Part shown: positions 50,442 through 62,502 of the stretch, in pieces
How the letters are laid out: every line of letters begins with the position of its first letter
How positions within the stretch are numbered: the stretch's first letter is position 1
NCBI GenBank assembly: GCA_963730285.1
Contig: CAVSQY010000009.1
Location: forward strand, 1 to 64,000
DNA from: JARDZU01 sp963730285
GTDB taxonomy: Bacteria > Actinomycetota > Acidimicrobiia > Spongiisociales > ZC4RG35
Reading direction: 5' to 3'
DNA length: 64,000 bases
Program-made: the position numbers and the translations under genes
The notes under the pieces: generated by a model
What the model was told of the DNA's origin: nothing
The model's database searches: none
The model's input: only the letters and a program-made list of their open reading frames with translations

Positions 50442-50843
50442 TCACTTTGTGGAGGCCAGCCTCGATCGAACTTGCTCGGGAACCGGGATCGGGCTGCGCT
50501 CCAGCGAGTCAACCGTCACATAGACCTCCGTGCCGGTGGCGACGACTCGGCCGGTGCCTTCCTCAATGATGTCGAAGTCGAAGATGATGGATGTGTTCCC
50601 GATCCGCTCAGTCGTGATCGAGGTGGCCAAGGTCTCTCCCAACACCGCCTCGGACCGATAGTCGATCTCGGTGTGGGCCAAGACCATGAGAAATCCGTCC
50701 TCGTCGTGACTCTGGAAGGCGAGCCCGGATCCCTCGAGAAAGTCAGTCAGGGCATCGTCGACATAGATGAGATAACGGGCGTTGAACACGTGCCCGTTGG
50801 CATCTATGTCCCAATACCTGACCTTCCTCCGATACGGCTCCAT
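50442..50843 (-). CDS. Acyl-CoA thioesterase, hotdog fold (4HBT)
   Basis: A 133-residue hotdog-fold thioesterase. YWDIDANGHVFNARYLIYVDDA carries the YbgC/4HBT-type catalytic Asp (D-x-N-GHV) and the helix that follows; the second half (LGETLATSITTERIG, VVATGTEVYVTVD) gives the strands. It hydrolyses acyl-CoA; substrate unknown. ATG 50843 is 7 bases after TAGGTT (leaderless), so the TTG at 50852 is not used. Confidence 0.85.
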   Translation of the reverse strand: MEPYRRKVRYWDIDANGHVFNARYLIYVDDALTDFLEGSGLAFQSHDEDGFLMVLAHTEIDYRSEAVLGETLATSITTERIGNTSIIFDFDIIEEGTGRVVATGTEVYVTVDSLERSPIPVPEQVRSRLASTK

Positions 50844-50850
50844 CCACCCC

Positions 50851-50856
50851 AACCTA
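50851..50856 (-). promoter_or_regulatory. -10 box for leaderless thioesterase mRNA
   Basis: TAGGTT on the minus strand, 7 bases before ATG 50843. Confidence 0.55.
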
Positions 50857-50945
50857 CCGCCCGGCGCAGGCGCTCCGTTTTGCGACCAGAGTCTCCAATC
50901 GCGATGGCCCCCGATATGCCCATCTCATCCCTACCCTCCGGGACC

Positions 50946-52427
50946 ATGAAGGTCGCGGTCACCGGTTCCACCGGGTATATCGGGGGAAGACTCGTGCCCC
51001 AACTCCTCAAAGCGGGGCATCAGGTGGTCTGTCTTGCTCGAACTCCAGGCAAACTGGACGATCGGCCGTGGCGTGATGAGGTCGAGGTTCGCGAGTGCGA
51101 CATCCTCCAGCTCGATCAGGTGAAGAAGGCCCTGGCCGGCTGCGAGATTGGCTACTACCTGATCCATTCGATGGGCGACGATCCTGACTTCGCCCGAACC
51201 GAGCGCAGGGCTGCTGAGAATTTCGCCGCGGCGGCGGAGTCGGTCCCACTGAGCCGAGTCATCTATCTCGGGGGACTTGGCCAGGACGATCGGCTGTCGA
51301 AGCACCTCGCCAGCCGACAGGAAGTGGGGCGAGCACTCGCCGAAGCCGATACGCCCGTGACGGAGTTTCGCGCCGCGGTCGTCATCGGCTCAGGATCGGT
51401 CTCCTTCGAGATGTTGCGCTACCTCACTGAAGTGCTTCCAGTGATGACCACACCACGATGGGTGGAAACGGAGTGCCAGCCCATCGCTATACGTGATGTT
51501 CTCTCCTATCTGGTGGCCGCTTTGGACGACGCCCCGGGAGACCACGTTTATGAGATCGGCGGACCGGATGTGGTCTCCTACCGCGAGATGATGCAGGTCT
51601 ATGCCCGTGTTGCCGGCCTCCGCAAACGAGTGATCCTTCCGATCCCCGTGCTCAGCCCGCAACTTTCCTCGTTGTGGGTCGGGCTGGTCACGCCTTTGCC
51701 GGTCGGCGTTGCCCGGCCGCTCGTTGACTCGCTGGTGACTGAGGTCAAAGTCCACGACCGATCAGCCGAGCGCTTCAGCATCCAACCCATGTCCTTGCAG
51801 AGAGCCATCGAGGACGCTCTGGATCGTGACAACCGTCTCGATGTGCCCAGTCATTGGTCGGATGCTTCAACCTCACCGGCACGACCCCTCGCCACCGACC
51901 CCGACTGGGCTGGGGGCACGCTGCTCATTGACCGAAGGGTGATGCGAACCACGGCCTCGCCGGAAAGTCTTTTCTGGGCGTTCAGCCGCATCGGTGGCTC
52001 CGTGGGGTACTACACGATGAATTGGGCCTGGCGGCTCCGGGGCCTGATCGACACCCTGGTAGGAGGCGTTGGCCTCAGGCGAGGTCGGCGGCATCCAAAC
52101 GAAGTTCGTCTTCAGGACACCATCGACTTCTGGAGAGTCTCGGCGGTAGCCCAAGGCCAGTTCCTGCAGCTGTCGGCTGAAATGCGGCTACCCGGTGAAG
52201 CCTGGCTGGAATTCACCACCGAGACGGATCGGGATGCCACCGTGTTCGAGCAAACGGCATACTTCCGTCCACGCGGCCTGCTCGGTCGTCTCTACTGGTT
52301 CGTCATGCTGCCCTTTCATCAATTCATCTTCCGCGGCATGGCCGGGCGCATCGTGGAGGCGGCCGAGGATTGCGAAGCGGTGAACCAAGGGAAGCCGAGT
52401 GAACACAATTCGGGTCACCATCCCTGA
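50946..52427 (+). CDS. NAD(P)-binding protein with DUF2867 domain
   Basis: A 493-residue protein. The N-terminal half is an atypical short-chain dehydrogenase/NmrA-like Rossmann fold (VAVTGSTGYIGGRLVPQLL, YLIHSMGDDPDF, RVIYLGGLG, EIGGPDVVSYREMM). From about residue 315 a DUF2867 domain follows (SPESLFWAFSRIGG, FWRVSAVAQGQFLQL). This fusion is common in actinobacteria and annotated only as an SDR; substrate unknown. ATG 50946 begins the Rossmann fold; ATG 50904 is possible. Confidence 0.8.
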   Translation: MKVAVTGSTGYIGGRLVPQLLKAGHQVVCLARTPGKLDDRPWRDEVEVRECDILQLDQVKKALAGCEIGYYLIHSMGDDPDFARTERRAAENFAAAAESVPLSRVIYLGGLGQDDRLSKHLASRQEVGRALAEADTPVTEFRAAVVIGSGSVSFEMLRYLTEVLPVMTTPRWVETECQPIAIRDVLSYLVAALDDAPGDHVYEIGGPDVVSYREMMQVYARVAGLRKRVILPIPVLSPQLSSLWVGLVTPLPVGVARPLVDSLVTEVKVHDRSAERFSIQPMSLQRAIEDALDRDNRLDVPSHWSDASTSPARPLATDPDWAGGTLLIDRRVMRTTASPESLFWAFSRIGGSVGYYTMNWAWRLRGLIDTLVGGVGLRRGRRHPNEVRLQDTIDFWRVSAVAQGQFLQLSAEMRLPGEAWLEFTTETDRDATVFEQTAYFRPRGLLGRLYWFVMLPFHQFIFRGMAGRIVEAAEDCEAVNQGKPSEHNSGHHP

Positions 52428-52748
52428 CCTCTGCCTCGAGAAACAACCAGCGTGAACGGCTCAGTCGGGGCAAGAAGACTTACTCGATCAGAATCGAATA
52501 GCCGAGCGATCTTGATTGCGAGTGGGGAATGATGGGTCGTATCTTCCGGCCTCGATGGCGTTGACACTCCCCCGGGACGCCCAGATCCGGCGAGGCGAAT
52601 GAGTGCACTTGTCGAGCACGCCTGACAGCGGCTCGGGTTTCGCTCTTCTCGGCTCAAGAACTCCCGACCACGTCGCCTCAGGGTTTGAGCGCGGGCCGAT
52701 TGGGGTACCGGTCAGACATCGCATTCACCTCTTGAAAGGAAATGAACA
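52428..52748. other. Intergenic stretch without a recognised gene
   Basis: Minus-strand open frames here look like chance frames, with no family match or ribosome-binding site. A TTGACA at 52563-52568 lacks a -10 box at the right distance. An AAAGGA at 52735-52740 belongs to the small gene at 52749. Confidence 0.5.
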
Positions 52749-52904
52749 ATGATCGTCACAGGTGTAGTCCTCATTTTGATTGCGTTGCTCTTCGATGTGC
52801 CGCTCCTCTACACCATCGGCGGGATCCTCGCCGTGGTGGGCCTGATCCTCTGGATCCTGGGCGCTGCCGGCCGCACCATCGGGCCCAGGGCCCACTACTG
52901 GTAA
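52749..52904 (+). CDS. Small membrane protein of the DUF6131 type
   Basis: A 51-residue protein with two hydrophobic helices (VTGVVLILIALLF and TIGGILAVVGLILWILG) and the C-terminal GRTIGPRAHYW, matching small actinobacterial DUF6131 proteins that end in GGRRHYW. AAAGGA lies 8 bases before the ATG and a strong hairpin terminator follows, so it is a single-gene transcript. Function unknown. Confidence 0.8.
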   Translation: MIVTGVVLILIALLFDVPLLYTIGGILAVVGLILWILGAAGRTIGPRAHYW

Positions 52905-52919
52905 GACCAGCTCCAAGCT

Positions 52920-52988
52920 CCCTCGACCGTCCTCTGTGCCTCTGTCCTCCCTGATAGCGACACGGAAGACGGTCGAGGGCTTTTGTTT
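52920..52988 (+). terminator. Rho-independent terminator of the DUF6131 gene
   Basis: Perfect 12-base stem: CCCTCGACCGTC (52920-52931) with GACGGTCGAGGG (52968-52979), a 36-base loop, followed by CTTTTGTTTG. The loop is long, but stem and T-run are strong. Confidence 0.75.
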
Positions 52989-52989
52989 G

Positions 52990-53300
52990 CTAGGCGGCGC
53001 GTAGGGCTTCCGTCGGTGACATCTTCGAGGCCCTTGTTGCCGGGTAGAGACCCGCAAGGCTCCCGATGAGGAGTGCTGCCCCAAAACCACCGAGTATCGC
53101 CACCTGGGGCACCAGGACGCCCCAGCCCTTGTACGAGGCCCAAGCGGCGGTCACCCCCATAGCCCATGGCCACGCCAACCAATCCTCCGATGATCGACAG
53201 CAACATCGCCTCACCCAGGAATTGAGTGGCGATATGACCCCTCGTCGCTCCCAGGGCGCGTCGCAACCCGATCTCATATGGCAGGGCGCCGATCGCAGAC
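52990..53300 (-). pseudogene. 3' fragment of a MacB/FtsX-type ABC permease gene
   Basis: The 5' part, in one frame, reads YEIGLRRALGATRGHI, QFLGEAMLLSIIGGLVGVAMGYG; from about 53156 the homology goes on in another frame (VTAAWASYKGWGVLVPQV, LLIGSLAGLYPATRASKMSP). These are the last helices of MacB/FtsX-like permeases. One extra base in a run of five C (53154-53158 on the plus strand) explains the shift. The N-terminal three quarters of the gene are absent, so it is a true remnant whatever the status of the shift. Confidence 0.8.
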
Positions 53301-53528
53301 CCGTCTATACGCGGAGCCGACCCGGACCTGTCATCACAAGCTAGGGCTCGATTTGTTTCCGCTTTGTATCCCCGGAATCAAAATTGTTTCCCGCGACTTC
53401 CGGTTGCCTCTCCGACCGGAGCCCGTAACCCACGATGACTTCCTATTCACAACCCTCTTCCGCCTAGCCTAAAGAGGTCATCAGCCCGGCAGCGCGCGCT
53501 GGCTCATCATTTCTGAGAGGAGAGAACC

Positions 53529-55490
53529 TTGGACTCGATTGCGCTCCGTGAGGGGCTCCATCGTCTTGCTTTGAACCATCGCTGGACGTGGACCCCTTCG
53601 TGCCGCCAGCTCCTACTCTCGCTACCCGGCGCCACCGCGGATCTCCACCCGGTCGTGGTGGTCTCACGGCTGAGCGGGGAACAACTCGATGCACTGTTGG
53701 CGGACCTCGATTTCATGAGCCGCTACACCGAGGAGACCGACGACCTGGACAAGGCCCTGAGCGACCCACAGGACCCGGAGATCACCTATTGCTCACCCGA
53801 GTTCGGCATCAGCGCCCTGGTCCCCCAGTACTCGGGCGGACTGGGTGTCCTGGCCGGTGATCACCTCAAGGCCGCCAGCGACATGCGGCTTCCCCTGGTT
53901 GGTGTCGGGCTGTTCTATCGCCATGGGTACTTCAAGCAAGTGATCGTCGACGGCGTGCAGACCGAGACCTATCTCGATTTCGAAGCCGTCCAGATCGGAG
54001 CCGAGGACACCGGAAACGAAGTCACCATCCCACTGCCGGGCAGGGAAGTGTCGGCACGCATCTGGCGGTTGACGGTGGGGCGCATCCCCCTCTTGCTCCT
54101 CGACACCGACGTCGATGCCAACAGCTCAGAGGACCGCCTGATCTGTGATCGACTCTATGGAGGCGATCGCCAGCATCGGCTCGATCAGGAGATGATCCTC
54201 GGTGTCGGCGGCTCGCGGGCAGTCAAGGCGATGGGCTGGGATGTTCCGGTTCACCACCTCAACGAGGGCCATGCCGGGTTCATCCTGTTAGACCTGATCG
54301 ATGACACCATTGCCGACAGCGACCTTCATCAAGCGATCGAACGGGTCCGGCCCGGTCTGGTGTTCACCACTCACACCCCGGTGCCGGCCGGGATCGACCG
54401 TTTCGACCGCGGGCTGATATTTCCCTACCTCCAAACCTGGGCAACGCGCTGGGGGGTGGCCCTGGATGACCTATGGGCTTTGGGCGAGGATCCCGACGAC
54501 CCGGGCCAGTTCAACATGGCGGCCCTGACCCTGCGAAATGCCAGTGCCGCCAATGGGGTTTCACGTTTGCATGGCGAGGTGAGCCGAAACCTCTTCGCCG
54601 GAGTCGGGCTCGGCTCGCATATCGGCTCGGTGACCAACGGAGTCCATGCCCGCACCTGGGTCGGGTCCGAGACACAAGGCTTGTTCGATCGGGCCTTGGG
54701 GCCGACCTGGTCCGATGGTGACCCCGGCGCCTGGGACAAGGTCGATTCGATCGACGATCGAATGCTGGGAGACCTGCGTCGTCACGCAACCGATCGTCTC
54801 GCCGGGCTGGTGGCCGCTCGAAGCGGCGGGAGTCTCGACCCCGATGCGCTGGTCTTCGGGTTCGCCAGGCGCTTCGCCCCTTACAAGCGGGCAACCCTTC
54901 TCCTGAGCGACCCAAATCGTCTCACGCAATTGCTAGGCGACGAGCAACGACCTGTTCATTTCATCTTCGCCGGGAAGGCTCACCCCAGAGACGCCATGGG
55001 CAAGGCCATGGTGGCCGAGATCGTCGGACACAGCATCGCCCCGGACGCCCATCACCGGTTCACCTTCATCCCGGCATACGACATGGCAGTGGCTGCCGCC
55101 ATGGTGGAGGGATGTGACATTTGGCTCAACAACCCGATCAGACCCAGGGAGGCATCGGGCACGTCCGGGGAGAAGGCCAGTCTCAATGGTGTCCTCAATT
55201 GCTCGATCCTCGATGGCTGGTGGGCAGAGATGTACGACGGGCGCAACGGATGGGTCATCGATGCCTCCGAGGCGTCTGAGCCCGAAGACCGCGACCGTGA
55301 GGAGACGAAATCGCTCTTCGACACTCTCGAGGTGATTCGTGACGAGTACTTCTCGGCGCGGGGCGAATTCCACGAGAGGATTCGTCACGCCTGGCGCACA
55401 CTTGGGCCGCGGGTCACGGCAGCCCGGATGCTGCGGGAGTACAGGGACGACATCTACCTGCCGGCCCTGCGGCGCACCGGCCACAACTGA
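53529..55490 (+). CDS. glgP: Alpha-glucan phosphorylase, GT35 (short type)
   Basis: A 653-residue phosphorylase releasing glucose-1-phosphate from alpha-glucan. Recognised segments: YCSPEFGISALVPQYSGGLGVLAGDH, HHLNEGHAGF, VFTTHTPVPAG, GSVTNGVHARTW, RFAPYKRA and the PLP site region EASGTSGEKASLNG with the conserved Lys. Short GT35 forms of this size occur in actinobacteria and thermophiles. The TTG at 53529 with a GGAGAG upstream is the start. It feeds the same glucan pool as GlgA and GlgE. Confidence 0.9.
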   Translation: MDSIALREGLHRLALNHRWTWTPSCRQLLLSLPGATADLHPVVVVSRLSGEQLDALLADLDFMSRYTEETDDLDKALSDPQDPEITYCSPEFGISALVPQYSGGLGVLAGDHLKAASDMRLPLVGVGLFYRHGYFKQVIVDGVQTETYLDFEAVQIGAEDTGNEVTIPLPGREVSARIWRLTVGRIPLLLLDTDVDANSSEDRLICDRLYGGDRQHRLDQEMILGVGGSRAVKAMGWDVPVHHLNEGHAGFILLDLIDDTIADSDLHQAIERVRPGLVFTTHTPVPAGIDRFDRGLIFPYLQTWATRWGVALDDLWALGEDPDDPGQFNMAALTLRNASAANGVSRLHGEVSRNLFAGVGLGSHIGSVTNGVHARTWVGSETQGLFDRALGPTWSDGDPGAWDKVDSIDDRMLGDLRRHATDRLAGLVAARSGGSLDPDALVFGFARRFAPYKRATLLLSDPNRLTQLLGDEQRPVHFIFAGKAHPRDAMGKAMVAEIVGHSIAPDAHHRFTFIPAYDMAVAAAMVEGCDIWLNNPIRPREASGTSGEKASLNGVLNCSILDGWWAEMYDGRNGWVIDASEASEPEDRDREETKSLFDTLEVIRDEYFSARGEFHERIRHAWRTLGPRVTAARMLREYRDDIYLPALRRTGHN

Positions 55491-55494
55491 CCCC

Positions 55495-56214
55495 TCATCG
55501 GGCGAGCCCCGCGGCGGTGCGACGAAGTAGGCTCTGGCGGAACAAGAGGCTGACGACGACGCCAAAGACGAAGCCGGCGGCATGAGCCTCCCAGGCCACC
55601 TCGGTTCCCCCGAGGCCAAACTGAGTCAGGAACCAGATGACCAAGAACACCACCGCCGGGACGGGGAGTATCAGCCAACCGACCAGTGAGAGAACCCGGT
55701 GGCCGGGGAAAAGCACCGTGTAGGAGCCCATCGTGACGGCGATGGCCCCGGAGGCGCCCACCAGCGGCACAGTGGAGTCGGGATTGACCAGGACAAAAGC
55801 GAACGTCCCAACCAGGCCTCCGAGTATGTATACGAGCAGATACCCAAAATGCCCAAACGCTTCTTCGACATTGTTCCCGAAGACCCACAAGAACCACATG
55901 TTGAACACGACGTGGGTGACACCACCGTGGAGGAACATCGAAGTGAGGATCGCGAGAAGCACGTTCTTGTCGGGAAAAGGGACCTCGGACCGCGAGGGAA
56001 GAGGGCATCTCTGAGTCACGATCTCCTCGATGTTCAGCGGCGAGCCATGGGTCACCTCGCAGGCGATGGCGGCGCGCTCGTAGATCAACGCCTGCTGCTC
56101 ATCAGGTGTGCCTCTCGCCTGGATGATGAAGAAGACACCCAGATTGGCCAGGATGAGGAGAACAGTGACCACCGGTTTGATCCGGGTCGGGTTGAGATCT
56201 CGAAGTGGAAACAC
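55495..56214 (-). CDS. Rhomboid-family intramembrane serine protease
   Basis: A 239-residue membrane protease with about six helices. Catalytic Ser is in VGASGAIAVTMGS and catalytic His in WEAHAAGFVFG; the oxyanion/His-Asn element FLHGGVTHVVFNMWFLWVFG is in place. A 40-residue loop with two Cys follows helix 1. Substrate unknown. It converges on glgP with 4 bases between stops. Confidence 0.9.
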   Translation of the reverse strand: MFPLRDLNPTRIKPVVTVLLILANLGVFFIIQARGTPDEQQALIYERAAIACEVTHGSPLNIEEIVTQRCPLPSRSEVPFPDKNVLLAILTSMFLHGGVTHVVFNMWFLWVFGNNVEEAFGHFGYLLVYILGGLVGTFAFVLVNPDSTVPLVGASGAIAVTMGSYTVLFPGHRVLSLVGWLILPVPAVVFLVIWFLTQFGLGGTEVAWEAHAAGFVFGVVVSLLFRQSLLRRTAAGLAR

Positions 56215-56280
56215 CCGTAGGGATGGTACGCCGGGATAAGACCACTAGTTTCTTCGGAGTCACGGCCGTGAGGAGAGCGG

Positions 56281-56571
56281 ATGCCCAAGTATGTGATCGT
56301 CGCCGAATTTCAGGTGACCCGCGACGCTCTGCCCAAGTTCATGGAGGCAGCCAACCGAATCGCCTCAACGGTCGCCGGTCAAGAGCCCGGATGCGAGAGA
56401 TATGACGTGATCACATCAGTCGACGAGCCAGGCAGGGGCATGATCTACGAGGTCTACGAGGACCTGGCCGCCTTCGAAGCTCACCGTGAGTCCAGCCACT
56501 TCGCCCAGTTCTTCAAAGACATCGACCTCATCGATGTCCGTTGGACCTCTGCTCGCTACCTCCTCGACTGA
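56281..56571 (+). CDS. Antibiotic biosynthesis monooxygenase (ABM)-domain protein
   Basis: A 96-residue ferredoxin-like dimeric alpha-beta protein: YVIVAEFQVTRDALPKFMEA, EPGCERYDVITS, YEVYEDLAAFEAHRESSHF. Such proteins act in quinone or hydroxy-acid oxidation (YgiN-like). ATG 56281 follows a GAGGAGAG. Function cannot be narrowed. Confidence 0.85.
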   Translation: MPKYVIVAEFQVTRDALPKFMEAANRIASTVAGQEPGCERYDVITSVDEPGRGMIYEVYEDLAAFEAHRESSHFAQFFKDIDLIDVRWTSARYLLD

Positions 56572-56610
56572 CCGCTCTCACGGGCGCGGCCTCTCTGGTT
56601 GACTGGCCGC

Positions 56611-57210
56611 ATGAATGTGATCGGCATGGTGCTCGGCTCCGGCTGGGCGGCCGGCATCAATCTCTACCTGGTGACGCTCCTCCTCGGGATGGCAGGGCGT
56701 ATCGGTTGGGCAGACATCCCGTCAGCACTGACCAGGGTCGATGTGATGATCGTGGCCGGGATTCTCTTCGGTGTCGAGTTCCTGGCGGACAAGATTCCTT
56801 TTGTGGACAACGTCTGGGATGCGATCCACACCGTGATCCGCCCGCTCGGGGCCGCCGCAATCGGCGCTGTCTTGGCTGGCCAGTCCGACAGCATCGGCAC
56901 GGCCTTGGCCGCAATCCTGGCCGGCGTATTGGCACTCGACGCCCACACCGCGAAGGCTTCCACCAGGGTGGTGGTCAACACATCACCCGAGCCGGTGAGC
57001 AACGTCGCCATCTCTCTATTCGAGGATGCTGGGGTGGCCGGTTTGGTGATCCTGGCCATCAACTACCCGACCATCGCCACGATCGCGGTCGGGATCCTTG
57101 TCGTGGCTGCCACCGCCCTGACTGTGATCTTGTGGAGGTTCGCCCGGCGCTCATGGAAGAGAGTTGGTACGTGGCTCCAAGACAAGAAATGGTATTCGTC
57201 GGTCGGATGA
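56611..57210 (+). CDS. DUF4126 family membrane protein
   Basis: A 199-residue membrane protein with an N-terminal GSGWAAGINLYLVTLLLG typical of DUF4126, then FGVEFLADKIPFVDNVWDAIHT and AHTAKASTRVVVNTSPEP, also conserved. Four to five helices. Function unknown. ATG 56611 begins the family match. Its stop lies one base from the stop of the convergent TreS/maltokinase gene. Confidence 0.8.
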   Translation: MNVIGMVLGSGWAAGINLYLVTLLLGMAGRIGWADIPSALTRVDVMIVAGILFGVEFLADKIPFVDNVWDAIHTVIRPLGAAAIGAVLAGQSDSIGTALAAILAGVLALDAHTAKASTRVVVNTSPEPVSNVAISLFEDAGVAGLVILAINYPTIATIAVGILVVAATALTVILWRFARRSWKRVGTWLQDKKWYSSVG

Positions 57211-57211
57211 C

Positions 57212-60553
<3,342 letters not shown>

Positions 60554-62502
60554 GAGCGGGGATCCCGGTCGGATCGAGCTGGACGAACGACCGCTCCCCC
60601 TCCCACAGATACCGCCGGTCGGTGAGGAGGTCGTGGACCTGGAACTGCTGACTCTTGTCCAAGCCGAGAGCCTCGGTGTTGAGGTAGATCCAGCCAGACT
60701 GGCTGTAGTTGGGATCGAGATTGACCACCACCAGGATCACATCGTCTCCGGCCCGCTTCGAGTATGAAATGATCATGTCGTTGTCCGCGGGGTGAAACGT
60801 CAGGTTGTCCATCCGCTGCAGGGCCGGATGGGAATGCCGAGCCTTGTTGACTTGAGTGATGAGACGGGCGAGCGAATCTGGCCTCTCCAGATCCCAGGAT
60901 CTGACCTGGTATTTCTCCGAGTCCCGGTATTCCTCTGAGCCGGGTTTGATCGGAGTGCTCTCCATCAGCTCGTAGGCGGGCCCGTAAATCCCACAACTCG
61001 AGCTGAGAGTCGCCGCCAGCACGTAACGGGTGATGAAGACGGGCCTTCCGCCAGTTTGCAGTTGCTCGGTGAGGATGTCGGGTGTGTTGGGCCAGAAATT
61101 GGGGCGAAAGAACTCGCTGACCCTGGTCAGATCACCCATGTACTCCATGATCTCGTGGCGGCTGTTGCGCCAGGCGAAATAGGTGTACGACTGGGTAAAT
61201 CCCAGCTTGGCCAGGCGATACATCACCTTGGGGCGTGTGAACGCCTCGGCCAGGAACATGACGTCAGGGTGCTTGGCCCTGGTGACACCGATCACCCATT
61301 CCCAGAAAGGGAAGGCCTTGGTGTGGGGATTGTCCACCCGGAAGATCCGGATGCCCTCGTCGATCCAGTGGTCGAAAACACCCTTGAGGGCGCGCCACAG
61401 TTCCTGGGCATCCTCCGTCTCGAAATCGATCGGGTAGATGTCCTCGTACTTCTTGGGTGGGTTCTCCGCATATTGGACCGACCCGTCTGGGCGGTGGCGA
61501 AACCACTCCGGGTGCTCCTCGACCCAAGGGTGATCGGGCGAGCACTGAAAGGCGACGTCGAGGGCAAGCTCCAGGCCATGGGTGGCGGCCGCATCGCGCA
61601 ACGAGCGGAATTCTTCAATCGTCCCCAGCTCGGATTTGATCGCGGTATGGCCACCTTCCTCCCCGCCGATCGCCCAGGGGACACCGGGATCTCGTTTTCC
61701 CGTTTTGAGAGCGTTGTTCGGTCCCTTGCGATGAGCCTTCCCAATCGGGTGGATCGGTGGCAGATATAGGACGTCGAATCCCATGCCCGCCACGTAGTCG
61801 AGTCTCTTCTCGACATCAGAGAAGGTCCCATGCTGACCCTTCGCCCCCCACGAACGAGGAAAGAGCTCATACCAGGTCGAGAAGCGCGCCTTGACCCGAT
61901 CGACCGACACACTCAGCTCCGTTTGGGTTCGGGTGGAGGAGCCGCGGTCGGGATATGACCTCATCAAAACGGCCAAGTCGTCCGAGAAGGCCAGCTCGAC
62001 TCGGTCCTCGAGATCTCGCTTCTCGTCTGCCAACCCGATGGCGTGGCCCCTCAAATCCTTGGCACCCTTGCCCTTGGCGCGATCGACAGCCTTGGTGACC
62101 AACTCCGACCCGATGAGGAGATCGACCGAGACGTCGATTCCGGCATCGACCTTCTTGTGCAAGCCGTCGAGCCAAGTGGCGAAATGGTCGACCCAGCCCT
62201 CGATCTCAAAGCCCCAGGAGCCGATCTCGTCGAGCAGGAAAGATGCCCGCCACCGATCATTTCCTAGCTCCTCCATGTCGAGCTCCCGCCACGAGCGGGA
62301 CCCGGTCTTGTGATAGCGAAGGAGGGCTCGGACCACGTCGTGACCATCGGCGAACACGTCCGCCTCGACCAGAATCGTGTCGCCGACGACCCGTTTCACC
62401 GGGAATCGCCCACAATCCACCTGGGGGGCAATCGACTCGATCACCACGCGACTGGTCGTTGTGTGGGCTTTGGGCATCGTGACCAAATCTAGCTCCGAAG
62501 AC

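Noticed and set aside
52563..52568. TTGACA as -35 box of a promoter
   Set aside because: No TANNNT at 16-18 bases downstream and no gene start that it would serve.
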